Of a stretch of DNA of 64,000 nucleotides, positions 53,423 to 62,076 are shown one piece after another. A program made the position numbers and the translations under genes. How positions within the stretch are numbered: position 1 is the first letter of the stretch; the number at the start of each line of letters is the position of its first letter. The notes below the pieces were generated by a model. The model did not search any database. It was not told the DNA's origin and worked only from the letters and a program-made list of their open reading frames with translations. Origin of the DNA: Bact-08 sp964533215. GTDB taxonomy: Bacteria > Bacteroidota > Bacteroidia > Bacteroidales > UBA932. The stretch covers positions 992,001-1,056,000 of the forward strand of contig CAZHLJ010000001.1 of the NCBI GenBank assembly GCA_964533215.1, read 5' to 3'.

Positions 53423-54319
53423 TTAATCTAAGATGTACCCGAACTGTTTTAGTTTTCTTTTGTCTTCTCTCCAGTTGGGATTCACCTTTACAAATATCTG
53501 CAAAAATACCTTTTTTTCAAAAAAAGTCTCCATGTCAATTCGTGCCTGTGTGCCAACTCTCTTGAGGGAAGTGCCTTTATTTCCGATGATTATGCCTTTT
53601 TGAGAATCTCTTAATACATTTATCACGGCATCTATGTGGTAAATGTTCTCCTTCTCCTTGAACGTCTCGATTATAACCTCTGTGCAATAGGGAATCTCTT
53701 TATTGTAGTTGAGAAGTATTTTTTCTCGTATTATCTCAGAGGCGAAGAACCTAAGATTCCTATCTGTCAGGACATCTTTATCGTACCAAGCGGGATTTGC
53801 CGGAATAAGCTCAAGTATCCTGTTGAACAGAGAGTCAAGATTGAATTTTTCGGTCGCAGAAACAGGGAATATTTCAGCTTTAGGAACAATTTCATTCCAT
53901 TTTCTGTATATCTCTTCAAGTTGTGCCTGGTTACTTAAGTCTATCTTATTTATCACCACCAGAACAGGAGAATCCACCCTGTTTAGTTTTTCTATATATT
54001 CGGCATTCTTTGTGCTTTTCTCCACAACATCTGTAACGTAGAGAATTATATCTGCGTCTCCTATAGCGGTCTCTACAAATTGCATCATGCTCTCCTGTAG
54101 TTCGTAATTCGGCTTTAGGATACCTGGAGTGTCAGAATATACTATCTGATAATCCTCTCCGTTTACGATGCCCATTATTCTGTGACGGGTGGTCTGAGCC
54201 TTTGCTGTGACAATTGAAAGTCTTTCGCCTACCAGTGCGTTCATAAGCGTAGATTTGCCAACATTAGGGTTTCCTATAATGTTGACAAATCCTGCTTTGT
54301 GTATTTTGTTGTTCTCCAT
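53423..54319 (-). CDS. era: GTPase Era
   Basis: This 298-aa ribosome-assembly GTPase has an N-terminal G domain (GNPNVGKSTL; AKAQTTRHR; DTPG; NKID) and a C-terminal KH RNA-binding domain (GIIIGNKGTSLKRVGTQAR). I start it at ATG 54319 (MENNKIHKAGF), just after the stop of the upstream gene; an earlier start at 54334 would overlap that gene by 14 bp. It belongs to the pseudouridine synthase-era-parC-aroK unit. Confidence 0.96.
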   Translation of the reverse strand: MENNKIHKAGFVNIIGNPNVGKSTLMNALVGERLSIVTAKAQTTRHRIMGIVNGEDYQIVYSDTPGILKPNYELQESMMQFVETAIGDADIILYVTDVVEKSTKNAEYIEKLNRVDSPVLVVINKIDLSNQAQLEEIYRKWNEIVPKAEIFPVSATEKFNLDSLFNRILELIPANPAWYDKDVLTDRNLRFFASEIIREKILLNYNKEIPYCTEVIIETFKEKENIYHIDAVINVLRDSQKGIIIGNKGTSLKRVGTQARIDMETFFEKKVFLQIFVKVNPNWREDKRKLKQFGYILD

Positions 54320-54320
54320 G

Positions 54321-56018
54321 TTATTCAAAGGCACCCATTTTTAACATGGTAACCTCTTGTTCTGTAAGAAAACGCCACTGACCTCTTCTAAGGTTTTTCT
54401 TAGTAAGCCCTGCAAAAAAGACTCTGTCAAGTTTTTTTACCTTGTAGCCAAGGTGTTCAAACATCCTTCTTACAATTCTGTTCCTTCCTGAATGAATCTC
54501 GAGTCCAACCTGGCTCTTGTCTTCGTCTATGTATGAAAGTGAGTCTGCATGCATTGGACCGTCTTCCAGATTGATGCCATCCAACAGTGCCTTGAAGTCG
54601 CTGCCTGATAAGTTTTTATCCAGAAATACGTGATATATCTTCTTACTCATATTTGAAGGGTGAGTCAACTTCTCTGTCAGTTCTCCGTCATTTGTAAGAA
54701 GAAGCACTCCGGTGGTTGACTTGTCTAACCTTCCAACGGGATATACTCTTTGAGAGCAATTTCCGGAGATAAGATCCATAACTGTCTTTTCGGCGTTAGG
54801 ATCGGATAGGGTAGTCACAAAATCCTTAGGTTTATTCATAAGTAGATAGACCTTTTCTTCTCCCCTGAGTCTCTCTCCGTTGAAACGAACATCGTCCTGA
54901 GCTTGTATTTTTGTTCCAAGTTCTGTTATTATCTGTCCGTTTACACTAACGAGACCAGCAATGATGTATTCATCTGCCTCTCTACGTGAGCATACACCAG
55001 AATTGGCAATGAATTTATTGAGTCTGATTCCCTCTTCATCAACGGCCTTGCGTCTTCTTGGCTTTGGTGTATATGCTTCTGCTTTTGGCCTGTAATCTCG
55101 TTGAGGTCTCTCTGCGTGATCCTCTCCGAAAGATCTTTTAGGTCTGTCGCTTTCAAACGGTTCTGTACTCTTTTCGAATTTTCTTTTAGGTCTGTCGGAA
55201 TCAAAAGCCCTCTCTGTTCTTTCGCCGTCAAAAGGTTTGCGGTCTCTGTCAAAAGGCTTGCTATCTCTGTCGAATGGTTTACGGTCCCTGTCAAACGGTT
55301 TGTCATCGCGGCTTCCATAAGCTCTTTTAGGTCTGTCTGAGCTGTAAGCCCTCTTTGGTCTTTCGCCGTCAAAAGGTTTGCGGTCTCTGTCGAAAGGTTT
55401 ACGATCCCTGTCGAACGGTTTGTCATCGCGGCTTCCGTAAGCTCTTTTAGGTCTGTCTGAACTGTAAGCCCTCTTTGGTCTTTCGCCGTCAAAAGGTTTG
55501 CGGTCTCTGTCGAATGGTTTACGGTCCCTGTCAAACGGTTTGTCATCGCGGCTTCCATAAGCTCTTTTAGGTCTGTCTGAGCTGTAAGCCCTCTTTGGTC
55601 TTTCGCCGTCAAAAGGTTTGCGGTCTCTGTCGAAAGGTTTACGATCCCTGTCGAACGGTTTGTCATCGCGGCTTCCGTAAGCTCTTTTAGGTCTGTCTGA
55701 ACTGTAAGCCCTCTTTGGTCTTTCGCCGTCAAAAGGTTTGCGGTCTCTGTCAAATGGTTTACGATCCCTGTCAAACGGTTTGTCATCACGGTCTCCGTAA
55801 GTTCTCTTTGGCCTGTCTGAGCTGTATGCTCTTTTAGGTCTTTCACTGTCAAATGGTCTACCATCACGGCTGCCATAGGTTCTTCCTGGTCTCTCTGAGT
55901 CAGAGGACCTTTTTGGTCTGTTACTGTCAGATGGCCTACCATCACGGCTGCCATAAGCTCTTTTTGGTCTACCGGCAGACATTGCTCCGGTACGACTTGG
56001 TCTTGTATTATTTCTCAT
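54321..56018 (-). CDS. RsuA/RluB-family pseudouridine synthase with a long Arg-rich tandem-repeat N-terminus
   Basis: This 565-aa protein is roughly twice the family length. Residues 77-236 are four identical copies of a 40-aa unit rich in RDRKPFD and RPKRAYS, followed by a partial fifth. Less regular R/D/S-rich sequence lies on both sides (1-76, ~265-325). An S4 domain follows at ~331 (IRLNKFIANSGVCSRREAD). The catalytic domain has YPVGRLDKSTTGVLLLTNDG with the expected Asp. The enzyme would modify a uridine in rRNA; the basic, disordered tail could bind RNA non-specifically. The repeat number is likely unstable. It heads the operon with era, parC and aroK. Confidence 0.93.
   Translation of the reverse strand: MRNNTRPSRTGAMSAGRPKRAYGSRDGRPSDSNRPKRSSDSERPGRTYGSRDGRPFDSERPKRAYSSDRPKRTYGDRDDKPFDRDRKPFDRDRKPFDGERPKRAYSSDRPKRAYGSRDDKPFDRDRKPFDRDRKPFDGERPKRAYSSDRPKRAYGSRDDKPFDRDRKPFDRDRKPFDGERPKRAYSSDRPKRAYGSRDDKPFDRDRKPFDRDRKPFDGERPKRAYSSDRPKRAYGSRDDKPFDRDRKPFDRDSKPFDRDRKPFDGERTERAFDSDRPKRKFEKSTEPFESDRPKRSFGEDHAERPQRDYRPKAEAYTPKPRRRKAVDEEGIRLNKFIANSGVCSRREADEYIIAGLVSVNGQIITELGTKIQAQDDVRFNGERLRGEEKVYLLMNKPKDFVTTLSDPNAEKTVMDLISGNCSQRVYPVGRLDKSTTGVLLLTNDGELTEKLTHPSNMSKKIYHVFLDKNLSGSDFKALLDGINLEDGPMHADSLSYIDEDKSQVGLEIHSGRNRIVRRMFEHLGYKVKKLDRVFFAGLTKKNLRRGQWRFLTEQEVTMLKMGAFE
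55264..55790 (-). repeat. Coding tandem repeat, 120-bp unit with a 240-bp higher-order period
   Basis: The unit of 120 bp occurs four times within 55311-55790, plus a partial copy at the 55264 side. Units alternate between two sequence types. Bases 55264-55511 and 55504-55751 are identical by eye over 248 bases, so two units were duplicated together and recently. All units keep the reading frame. Confidence 0.9.
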
Positions 56019-56036
56019 CTATATAGAATTCGGGGG

Positions 56037-56044
56037 CAAAGTTA
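56037..56044 (-). promoter_or_regulatory. -7 box (TAACTTTG) of the pseudouridine synthase operon
   Basis: TAACTTTG on the minus strand (56044 to 56037) lies 18 bp before the ATG at 56018. A -33 element is not clear. Confidence 0.45.
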
Positions 56045-56099
56045 GGTCAATAAGATATATTTTCCTATTTTTACATATTAATTTAGCAGAAATAGATTT

Positions 56100-57377
56100 A
56101 TGGCTGCATTCATGTCAAAAATTGTTAGCAAGCTGAGAATTACACCTCTTTTCAAAGAGAATTTCAGAGTATCAATAAAGTCAATCCTGAGCAGCAGGCT
56201 AAGGTCTGTTCTTACGATTATGATAATTGCAATTGGTATTACTTCCCTTATCGGAATATTGACTGCCACAGATTCTCTCAAGGCTTTGATGAAGGAGAAT
56301 TTCGGCAAGATGGGGGCCAATTCATTTTCAATAAGGTCGCTTTACTCCGATAATCAATCCGGTGACAGCAGGGCGAGGGTGTTAAACAAGAGAAACATCA
56401 CATTTTCTCAGGCAAGCTTCTTCGTGGAAAATTATAAAATACCTTCCATCTCAACAATATACGCAACTGCGGTCAATAATGCCACAATCAAGTATGGGTC
56501 GGCCAAGACCAATCCAACAATTAGGGTGAACGCAATAGATCAAAGTTATCTTGGGTATGTAGGGGCAAAAATAAAGAATGGAAGAAATCTTAACAACAGA
56601 GATATGGAGGCAATGTCCTTTACTGCTGTTGTGGGGTCAGGGATAGTCAAGTCTATATTTAAGGAGACCAATCCTTTAGGCAAGATAATCTCTGTAGGAG
56701 CTGCCAGATATCAGGTTGTAGGCGTACTTGAGTCTCAGGGAAGCTCTTTTGGCGGTGGAGTGGACAATCAGGTGCTTATTCCGCTTACAAATGCAAGGAT
56801 AACATTTCTTAATGACAACTCGTTCTATAATATAGGCGTTATTCCAAATGAGGGTGTGAGCCAGACCAAGGCCATAGATGCTGCAGAACAGCTTTTCAGG
56901 TCTGTAAGAAGATTGAGTCCAATGGATAGGTCGGATTTTAGGATCACCAAGTCCGATGCAATGATGGAGGATGTCATGAAAATAATGTCCTATGTGACGA
57001 TCGCTGCATTTGTGATAGGTATAATTACTTTATTGGGAGCAGCGGTTGGGTTGATGAATATAATGCTTGTCTCTGTAAAGGAGAGGACGAGGGAGATCGG
57101 GACTCGTAAAGCTCTTGGGGCAAATTCAAAAACTATAAAGCAGCAATTTCTTTTTGAGTCGATTGTCATTGGTCAGTTGGGAGGCGCACTCGGAATAATT
57201 ATGGGGATAATTGTAGGGAATCTTACTGCTGCTATCATGAAGAGCCCGTTTGTAATCCCGTGGCTCTGGATGTTCTTTGGGGTGCTTGTATGCCTTCTTG
57301 TGAGTGTTGCTTCCGGATATCTGCCGGCTGTCAAAGCCTCCAAGCTAGATCCTATTGAGGCCCTCAGGTACGAGTAA
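56100..57377 (+). CDS. MacB-like ABC transporter permease
   Basis: This 425-aa inner-membrane protein has one N-terminal transmembrane helix, a large periplasmic MacB-PCD domain (~60-270) and three C-terminal helices in an FtsX domain. The signature VKERTREIGTRKALGA precedes the middle pair of helices, and the C-terminus reads ASKLDPIEALRYE. Such permeases act with a LolD/MacB-type ATPase and often a membrane-fusion protein; neither gene is visible here. The substrate is unknown (export of lipoproteins, peptides or antibiotics is typical). A second in-frame ATG at 56112 is an alternative start. It is divergent from the pseudouridine synthase. Confidence 0.92.
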   Translation: MAAFMSKIVSKLRITPLFKENFRVSIKSILSSRLRSVLTIMIIAIGITSLIGILTATDSLKALMKENFGKMGANSFSIRSLYSDNQSGDSRARVLNKRNITFSQASFFVENYKIPSISTIYATAVNNATIKYGSAKTNPTIRVNAIDQSYLGYVGAKIKNGRNLNNRDMEAMSFTAVVGSGIVKSIFKETNPLGKIISVGAARYQVVGVLESQGSSFGGGVDNQVLIPLTNARITFLNDNSFYNIGVIPNEGVSQTKAIDAAEQLFRSVRRLSPMDRSDFRITKSDAMMEDVMKIMSYVTIAAFVIGIITLLGAAVGLMNIMLVSVKERTREIGTRKALGANSKTIKQQFLFESIVIGQLGGALGIIMGIIVGNLTAAIMKSPFVIPWLWMFFGVLVCLLVSVASGYLPAVKASKLDPIEALRYE

Positions 57378-57404
57378 TAATCAGCACTTTTGCAACTTGA
57401 TATT

Positions 57405-58190
57405 TTATCGGAGTCTGAAAATGTAAGTGATAGTGCCCTCCTGTACCGCAGGAGCCGAAGAACTTAGATTGAATTTTGCCTTGAGTGCGGCTTTTTTTGC
57501 AGCTTCCCACAATGTCTTGTCCTGAACAGTTGTACCACTAACTCCCGGCGTGGCACCTATTACGGTACCATATTGATCTACTGATATTTTTACAACTACT
57601 TTGCCGGATAGGTTTACAGTATATTCAGGTGCAGGCAGGTTGCCCATAAGACTTCTTCCGGCAAGTCTTGCTGATGGTTCTCCTTCAGTACTGCCTGTTT
57701 TGGTGTTGCCAGCAGGGTGTCCGGCAGTCAGCCTTTCACTTATCTCTTTTGCAACAGTAGGAGACAAGGAATCCCCATTACCGGTGCTTGGGAAAAGAGC
57801 TCTTCTGTCAACGGGCTTTGCTCTGGGAGCTTCATAGCGCTCAACGTCTCCTTTATTTCCCATTGTTGTTTCCATTCCCTTATTGGCTTTTTTTCCGATT
57901 ATTGCAGATTCGGACCTTTGTACCAACTTAATCTCTTTTTTAGGATTTGGGTTTTCAGACCTTGGCTCATTGCCGGATTTTACTTCAATAGGTTTCACCT
58001 CCACAAGTTTTGGCGGTTCCTTGTCAAATTCGACCTCAATTCCAACAGGTTTAGGATGAGGATTGACAGCCCTCAGCCCTGTTGCGAAGAGAAAAGCTAA
58101 AATCAGAAGGTGAACGCCAATGGTCATTGCTAGACCTACCATCTGTGCTTTATTTTCCTTTTTGTCGAATTTATCAGGGAACTTAAACAT
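57405..58190 (-). CDS. TonB-like energy transducer
   Basis: This 261-aa protein has a cytoplasmic N-terminus, one transmembrane helix (~17-40), a Pro/Lys/Glu-rich periplasmic spacer (~45-185) and a C-terminal TonB-type domain (VVVKISVDQYGTVIGATPG; TYIFRLR). It transmits proton-motive force from ExbB/ExbD to outer-membrane receptors, plausibly including the SusC proteins of this window. It lies 2 bp after exbD in an exbB-exbD-tonB operon. Confidence 0.85.
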   Translation of the reverse strand: MFKFPDKFDKKENKAQMVGLAMTIGVHLLILAFLFATGLRAVNPHPKPVGIEVEFDKEPPKLVEVKPIEVKSGNEPRSENPNPKKEIKLVQRSESAIIGKKANKGMETTMGNKGDVERYEAPRAKPVDRRALFPSTGNGDSLSPTVAKEISERLTAGHPAGNTKTGSTEGEPSARLAGRSLMGNLPAPEYTVNLSGKVVVKISVDQYGTVIGATPGVSGTTVQDKTLWEAAKKAALKAKFNLSSSAPAVQEGTITYIFRLR

Positions 58191-58192
58191 AA

Positions 58193-58606
58193 TTATTCGG
58201 GGGATGTGGCCAGTATTATTTTATAATCATTCCTTTTTGCGATATTCATAACATTGACAACCTGCTCTACAGGAACACTCTTGTCTACATACAGAGATAT
58301 TGTAGGATTTTCTTCATTCTGAAGCTTCTGCTTTACCAAACCTTCAATTTCGTCAAAATTGACAGGTGTCATGTTTCCATCTATGTGGTATGAGTATGTG
58401 TCTGACTGAGTATAATGCTTTATAGAGACGCTCACCCCTGATTTTGAAGAGGTCTGGGTTGTGCTTTTTGGCAGCAAAAGCTTGAGAGCATTGGGATTTA
58501 TCAATGTAGAGGTGCAGAGAAAGAAAATCAGCATAAGAAACACAACGTCAGACATTGAGGACATGCTGAAATTTGGCTCTACTTTAGCACGACGCTTTAA
58601 AATCAT
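58193..58606 (-). CDS. exbD: ExbD/TolR family biopolymer transport protein
   Basis: This 137-aa protein has the short basic cytoplasmic N-terminus and a single transmembrane helix (~17-37) with the functional Asp in MSDVVFLMLIFFL. A periplasmic domain ends the protein (YKIILATSPE at the C-terminus). It forms the proton channel with ExbB. It lies 8 bp downstream of exbB. Confidence 0.92.
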   Translation of the reverse strand: MILKRRAKVEPNFSMSSMSDVVFLMLIFFLCTSTLINPNALKLLLPKSTTQTSSKSGVSVSIKHYTQSDTYSYHIDGNMTPVNFDEIEGLVKQKLQNEENPTISLYVDKSVPVEQVVNVMNIAKRNDYKIILATSPE

Positions 58607-58614
58607 GGCTGTTA

Positions 58615-59340
58615 CTATTGTTTGTTAGCAGGTTCATGGAGAAGATCCATGAATTCAATTGTATAACTCTCCATCTTGAATACAACATCATCAATTCTGG
58701 CTACAAGATAGTTATAGCCAAAAAGAGCGGCAATGCCCACAACAAGGCCGCCAACGGTAGTTACCATTGCAACATATATACCACCGGAAAGCAGTGATAT
58801 GTCAATGTTGTTGCCTGCCTGAGCCATATTGTAAAATGCCTGTATCATACCCACAACTGTTCCAAGGAAGCCTATCATAGGGGCACCCCCGGCAATTGTG
58901 GCAAGAAATGGCAATCCTTTTTCCAATCTTGCAACTTCTACGTTGCCAATGTTTTCTACAGCTGCATCTATATCCGGCAGAGGCCTGCCAATTCGTTGGA
59001 TGCCTTTCTCAATTAGACGGGCAATAGGGGTATCCTGAGACTGACATAGGGTAAGGGCAGATTTTATTTTTCCTTCATGAACGTAGTCTCGTATGTTTCT
59101 CATGAAATTCTCATCTATCTGCGATGCTTTCTTTATTGCCCACCATCTTTCGCCAAAAAGATAGATTGTCAGTATGGATAGGAAAGCCAAAGGGATCATT
59201 ATAGGTCCACCTTTGATAGTCATATCTATAAGAGAGAAAGATGCCTCTGCTTTTGCAGGGATGGCAGCCGCCTGGGTCGCTGCCTGAGTTGCTGCCTCGA
59301 TGCCCTCTTGGGCAAAAGCTGTAAGAAACTGAAAGATCAT
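58615..59340 (-). CDS. exbB: ExbB/TolQ/MotA family proton-channel protein
   Basis: This 241-aa protein has three transmembrane segments (~45-65, ~155-175, ~190-215). The family signature is LPFLATIAGGAPMIGFLGTV followed by GIYVAMVTTVGGLVVGI. An extra N-terminal Ala/Gln-rich stretch precedes the first helix. With ExbD and the TonB-like protein it powers outer-membrane uptake. Tandem -7 boxes lie just upstream. Confidence 0.93.
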   Translation of the reverse strand: MIFQFLTAFAQEGIEAATQAATQAAAIPAKAEASFSLIDMTIKGGPIMIPLAFLSILTIYLFGERWWAIKKASQIDENFMRNIRDYVHEGKIKSALTLCQSQDTPIARLIEKGIQRIGRPLPDIDAAVENIGNVEVARLEKGLPFLATIAGGAPMIGFLGTVVGMIQAFYNMAQAGNNIDISLLSGGIYVAMVTTVGGLVVGIAALFGYNYLVARIDDVVFKMESYTIEFMDLLHEPANKQ

Positions 59341-59373
59341 ATTGCTGTTTTTTTAGATACTATGTTATGATTG

Positions 59374-59390
59374 CAAAATTAACAAAATTA
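59374..59390 (-). promoter_or_regulatory. Tandem -7 boxes (two TAATTTTG) of exbB-exbD-tonB
   Basis: The minus strand carries TAATTTTG twice (59390 to 59383, 59381 to 59374), one base apart. The upstream copy overlaps the stop of the amino-acid permease gene. The ExbB ATG is at 59340. Confidence 0.45.
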
Positions 59391-61121
59391 TTCAGGATTA
59401 TTTATCTTACTATGCTTATGTCCGTAGATAAAGTACAAAGCAAGACCTATGGCCATCCATGCGATAAATCGTATCCAGTTGGTTAGTCCTAGCTCCGTAA
59501 TAAGATAAATATTAGTGAGTAGTCCAAGAACCGGAATTAGAGAAAGATTTTTTCTTATTGAATGATAGATAATTATCAGAGAGGAAATAATAAATCCCCA
59601 CATTGGAATCTTGTGTTTGAATACACTCCAGAAGGTCAGGTCAGGGTTTTTTGCATCTTGCAGAGACAAAAAGGTTGATATGCCGTCAAGATTTATGTAA
59701 ACAACAAGGAACAGTACTGCAGCAATAATGGGTGGTAAAAATTTACGACTGCTGTAGAATGGGACACGAAAGCCTTTTTTAACTGCATTAGCATCTTCTT
59801 TCTCAAGAACCAGGATACCTCCGCAGACTACAATAAATGCAAACAAGGTACCTATGCTGGTCAGATCTGTAACCTCCGTAAGATTCATAAAGAGAGTAGG
59901 AATTGCAACAAAAAAACCGGTTACCACTGTTGCATATGATGGGGTGTGAAAACGTTTGTGTACCTTAGAGAATCGAGGAGGCAAAAGACCATCGCGGCTC
60001 ATACTCATCCATATGCGAGGTTGCCCAACCTGAAAAACAAGAAGGACACTGGCCATGGCCACGATTGCGCTGATTGCTATCACTCCTGAAAGCCAGTTCA
60101 AATGTAATTTTTGAAATACAAATGCCAACGGGTCGCCCACAGCAAGTTCCTTGTAGCTTACCATGCCGGTAAGGACCAGACTTACTGCGATGTATAGAAT
60201 AATGCATATTATCAGACAGTAGAACATGGCTCTAGGGAGGTCACGCTGAGGATTTTTACACTCCTCTGCAGTAGTGGAAATGGCATCAAATCCGATATAA
60301 GCGAAAAAGACTGCAGATACACCCTTTAGCACCCCACCCAGACCGTTGGGTGCAAAAGGCGACCAGTTGTCTGTATTGACATAAAATGAACCGATTGCTA
60401 TCACTAATAGCAAAATAATCATCTTTATGGCAACCATAATGTTGCTTGCAACTTTTGTCTCATATATGCCTACATAGACCAGTGCAGTTATAAACACAAC
60501 AACCGAAAAGGCAGGAATATCCGCAATTAACCTTATGCCAAACAGTTGTGGCGCATCATTCCATGCTCGGAAAGATTCCTGGATTGATGTAGTCAGAGTA
60601 TCGAATCCGGTTCCATTGGCCATTAATAATGATGCTTCCTTAAATCCCCTGGCAGCAGATAGATAGTCGGTTGTCATATATTCCGGGATAGTAAATCCAA
60701 ATCCCTTCATCATACCCGAGAAATAGTCAGACCACGAGATTGCAACAGCGATATTTCCTACGGCATATTCCATTATCAAGCTCCAACCTATGACCCAAGC
60801 TACCAATTCTCCAAAACTGACGTAAGCATATGTGTAGGCACTTCCGCTTATGGGAACCCTTGAGGCAAACTCGGCGTAACAAAGTGCCGAAAAGCCACAA
60901 GCTATTGCAGTGAAGATGAATAGCAGGGAGACAGCAGGCCCGCCGTTATAAGCAGCGTTGCCAATAGTGCTGAAGATGCCTGCCCCAACAATACCGGCAA
61001 CACCTAATGCCGTCAGGTCAAGTACGGTCAGGTTTTTATTCAGGTGGTCTGCTCCTTTGGAGTTGTCTGAATTTTTAATTATTTGTGATAAGGATTTTTT
61101 TCTGGAGTAGTCCTCAAACAT
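59388..61121 (-). CDS. APC-family amino-acid permease (CAT-like)
   Basis: This 577-aa inner-membrane carrier has ~14 hydrophobic segments. The APC signature is in the first helix (GVAGIVGAGIFSTIG), followed by CYAEFASRVPISGSAYTYAYV and EWxIGW-like WVIGWSLIMEYAVG. IGFDAISTTAEECKNPQRDLP lies in the middle. This pattern and length resemble the cationic-amino-acid transporter subgroup. The substrate is inferred only. It has its own promoter inside the end of the upstream SDR gene. Confidence 0.92.
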   Translation of the reverse strand: MFEDYSRKKSLSQIIKNSDNSKGADHLNKNLTVLDLTALGVAGIVGAGIFSTIGNAAYNGGPAVSLLFIFTAIACGFSALCYAEFASRVPISGSAYTYAYVSFGELVAWVIGWSLIMEYAVGNIAVAISWSDYFSGMMKGFGFTIPEYMTTDYLSAARGFKEASLLMANGTGFDTLTTSIQESFRAWNDAPQLFGIRLIADIPAFSVVVFITALVYVGIYETKVASNIMVAIKMIILLLVIAIGSFYVNTDNWSPFAPNGLGGVLKGVSAVFFAYIGFDAISTTAEECKNPQRDLPRAMFYCLIICIILYIAVSLVLTGMVSYKELAVGDPLAFVFQKLHLNWLSGVIAISAIVAMASVLLVFQVGQPRIWMSMSRDGLLPPRFSKVHKRFHTPSYATVVTGFFVAIPTLFMNLTEVTDLTSIGTLFAFIVVCGGILVLEKEDANAVKKGFRVPFYSSRKFLPPIIAAVLFLVVYINLDGISTFLSLQDAKNPDLTFWSVFKHKIPMWGFIISSLIIIYHSIRKNLSLIPVLGLLTNIYLITELGLTNWIRFIAWMAIGLALYFIYGHKHSKINNPE

Positions 61122-61141
61122 CGGCTATTAATTATCTGCTT

Positions 61142-61173
61142 CAAATGTAAATATTTTACATCGAATTTTTCAA
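61142..61173 (-). promoter_or_regulatory. Promoter of the amino-acid permease gene
   Basis: The minus strand reads TTG (61173 to 61171), a 21-bp spacer and TACATTTG (61149 to 61142), 20 bp before the ATG at 61121. The -33 part lies in the last codons of the SDR gene. Confidence 0.5.
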
Positions 61174-62061
61174 GGCTTCTTCCAGTTTTGGAAATTTATA
61201 TTCAAAGCCGGCCTCCGAAATAATACCGGGAACAGCCTTTTGTCCGTGCACCAGCATCTCGGACATTTGCCCCATGGCTATTTTCAACAAGAACTCTGGA
61301 ACGGGCATCCATGATGGTCTGTTCATAGTTTTTCCAAGAGCCTTGCTGAACTCTTTCATGGTTGAAGGATTTGGAGATACTGCATTGACCGGTCCTTTAA
61401 TCTCCTTATGTTCGATTATAAACTGTATTATCCTAGTGAGATCTTCAACATGAATCCATGAAAGCCACTGCTTTCCACTCCCCAATGGACCTCCAAGATA
61501 GTATTTGTATGGGATTGTCATCTTGTTCAGAGCTCCTTCGTCTCCCAGTACTATGCCTGTTCTTAGGGTCACTACTCTGGTGAGGCCATTTTTTACCTTG
61601 TACGCCTCATCTTCCCATTTTTGACATACCTCTGCCAGAAAATCACTGCCGGCATGTTCAGATTCGGTAACCTCTTCATCGCCGCGGGCTCCGTAATATC
61701 CTACGGCAGATCCATTTATCAGCACATCTGAATGGATTATCTTACTGTTTATTGCCTTGACAATTGCTCTGGTTGTCCTTACCCTGCTTGCAAGAATCTC
61801 CTCTTTTACGGACATGTCCCAACGACGTTTACCTATGGATTCTCCTGCCAGGTTGACTATTGCGTCAATCTTATCCGGAATTGTGATGGATGAGATGGGA
61901 GAGACGCTGTTCCAATAAATGGCATGGACATTACTCCCTGATATAGGAAGTTTGCCTTGAGAGTTTCTTGTGACAATAAAGACATCATATCCATCGGCAA
62001 GCAGGTTCGTTGTGAGATTTCTGCCTATAAAGCCCGTTCCTCCAAAGATTATGATATTCAT
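61156..62061 (-). CDS. TIGR01777-type NAD(P)-dependent epimerase/SDR family protein
   Basis: This 301-aa protein has the extended-SDR nucleotide motif GGTGFIGRNL at the N-terminus, NGSAVGYYGARGDEEVTE (the YfcH/TIGR01777 hallmark), and a C-terminal DUF1731-like segment (MPVPEFLLKIAMGQMSEMLVHGQ). Substrate and pathway are unknown; the family includes the YfcH protein. It lies 15 bp downstream of the response regulator gene, so it may be co-transcribed with the two-component genes. Confidence 0.92.
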   Translation of the reverse strand: MNIIIFGGTGFIGRNLTTNLLADGYDVFIVTRNSQGKLPISGSNVHAIYWNSVSPISSITIPDKIDAIVNLAGESIGKRRWDMSVKEEILASRVRTTRAIVKAINSKIIHSDVLINGSAVGYYGARGDEEVTESEHAGSDFLAEVCQKWEDEAYKVKNGLTRVVTLRTGIVLGDEGALNKMTIPYKYYLGGPLGSGKQWLSWIHVEDLTRIIQFIIEHKEIKGPVNAVSPNPSTMKEFSKALGKTMNRPSWMPVPEFLLKIAMGQMSEMLVHGQKAVPGIISEAGFEYKFPKLEEALKNSM

Positions 62062-62076
62062 TGTAGTTGTATTTTG

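Noticed and set aside
55264..55790. Regular repeats considered as a CRISPR array
   Set aside because: Units are 120 bp, directly adjacent without unique spacers, and in frame with a protein; no cas gene is present.
54941..55954. A 337-codon frame on the minus strand, overlapping the pseudouridine synthase in another frame
   Set aside because: It exists because the tandem repeat has no stop in that frame. Its translation is a Thr/Leu-rich repeat with no signal or domain, and the main frame has clear S4 and catalytic motifs.
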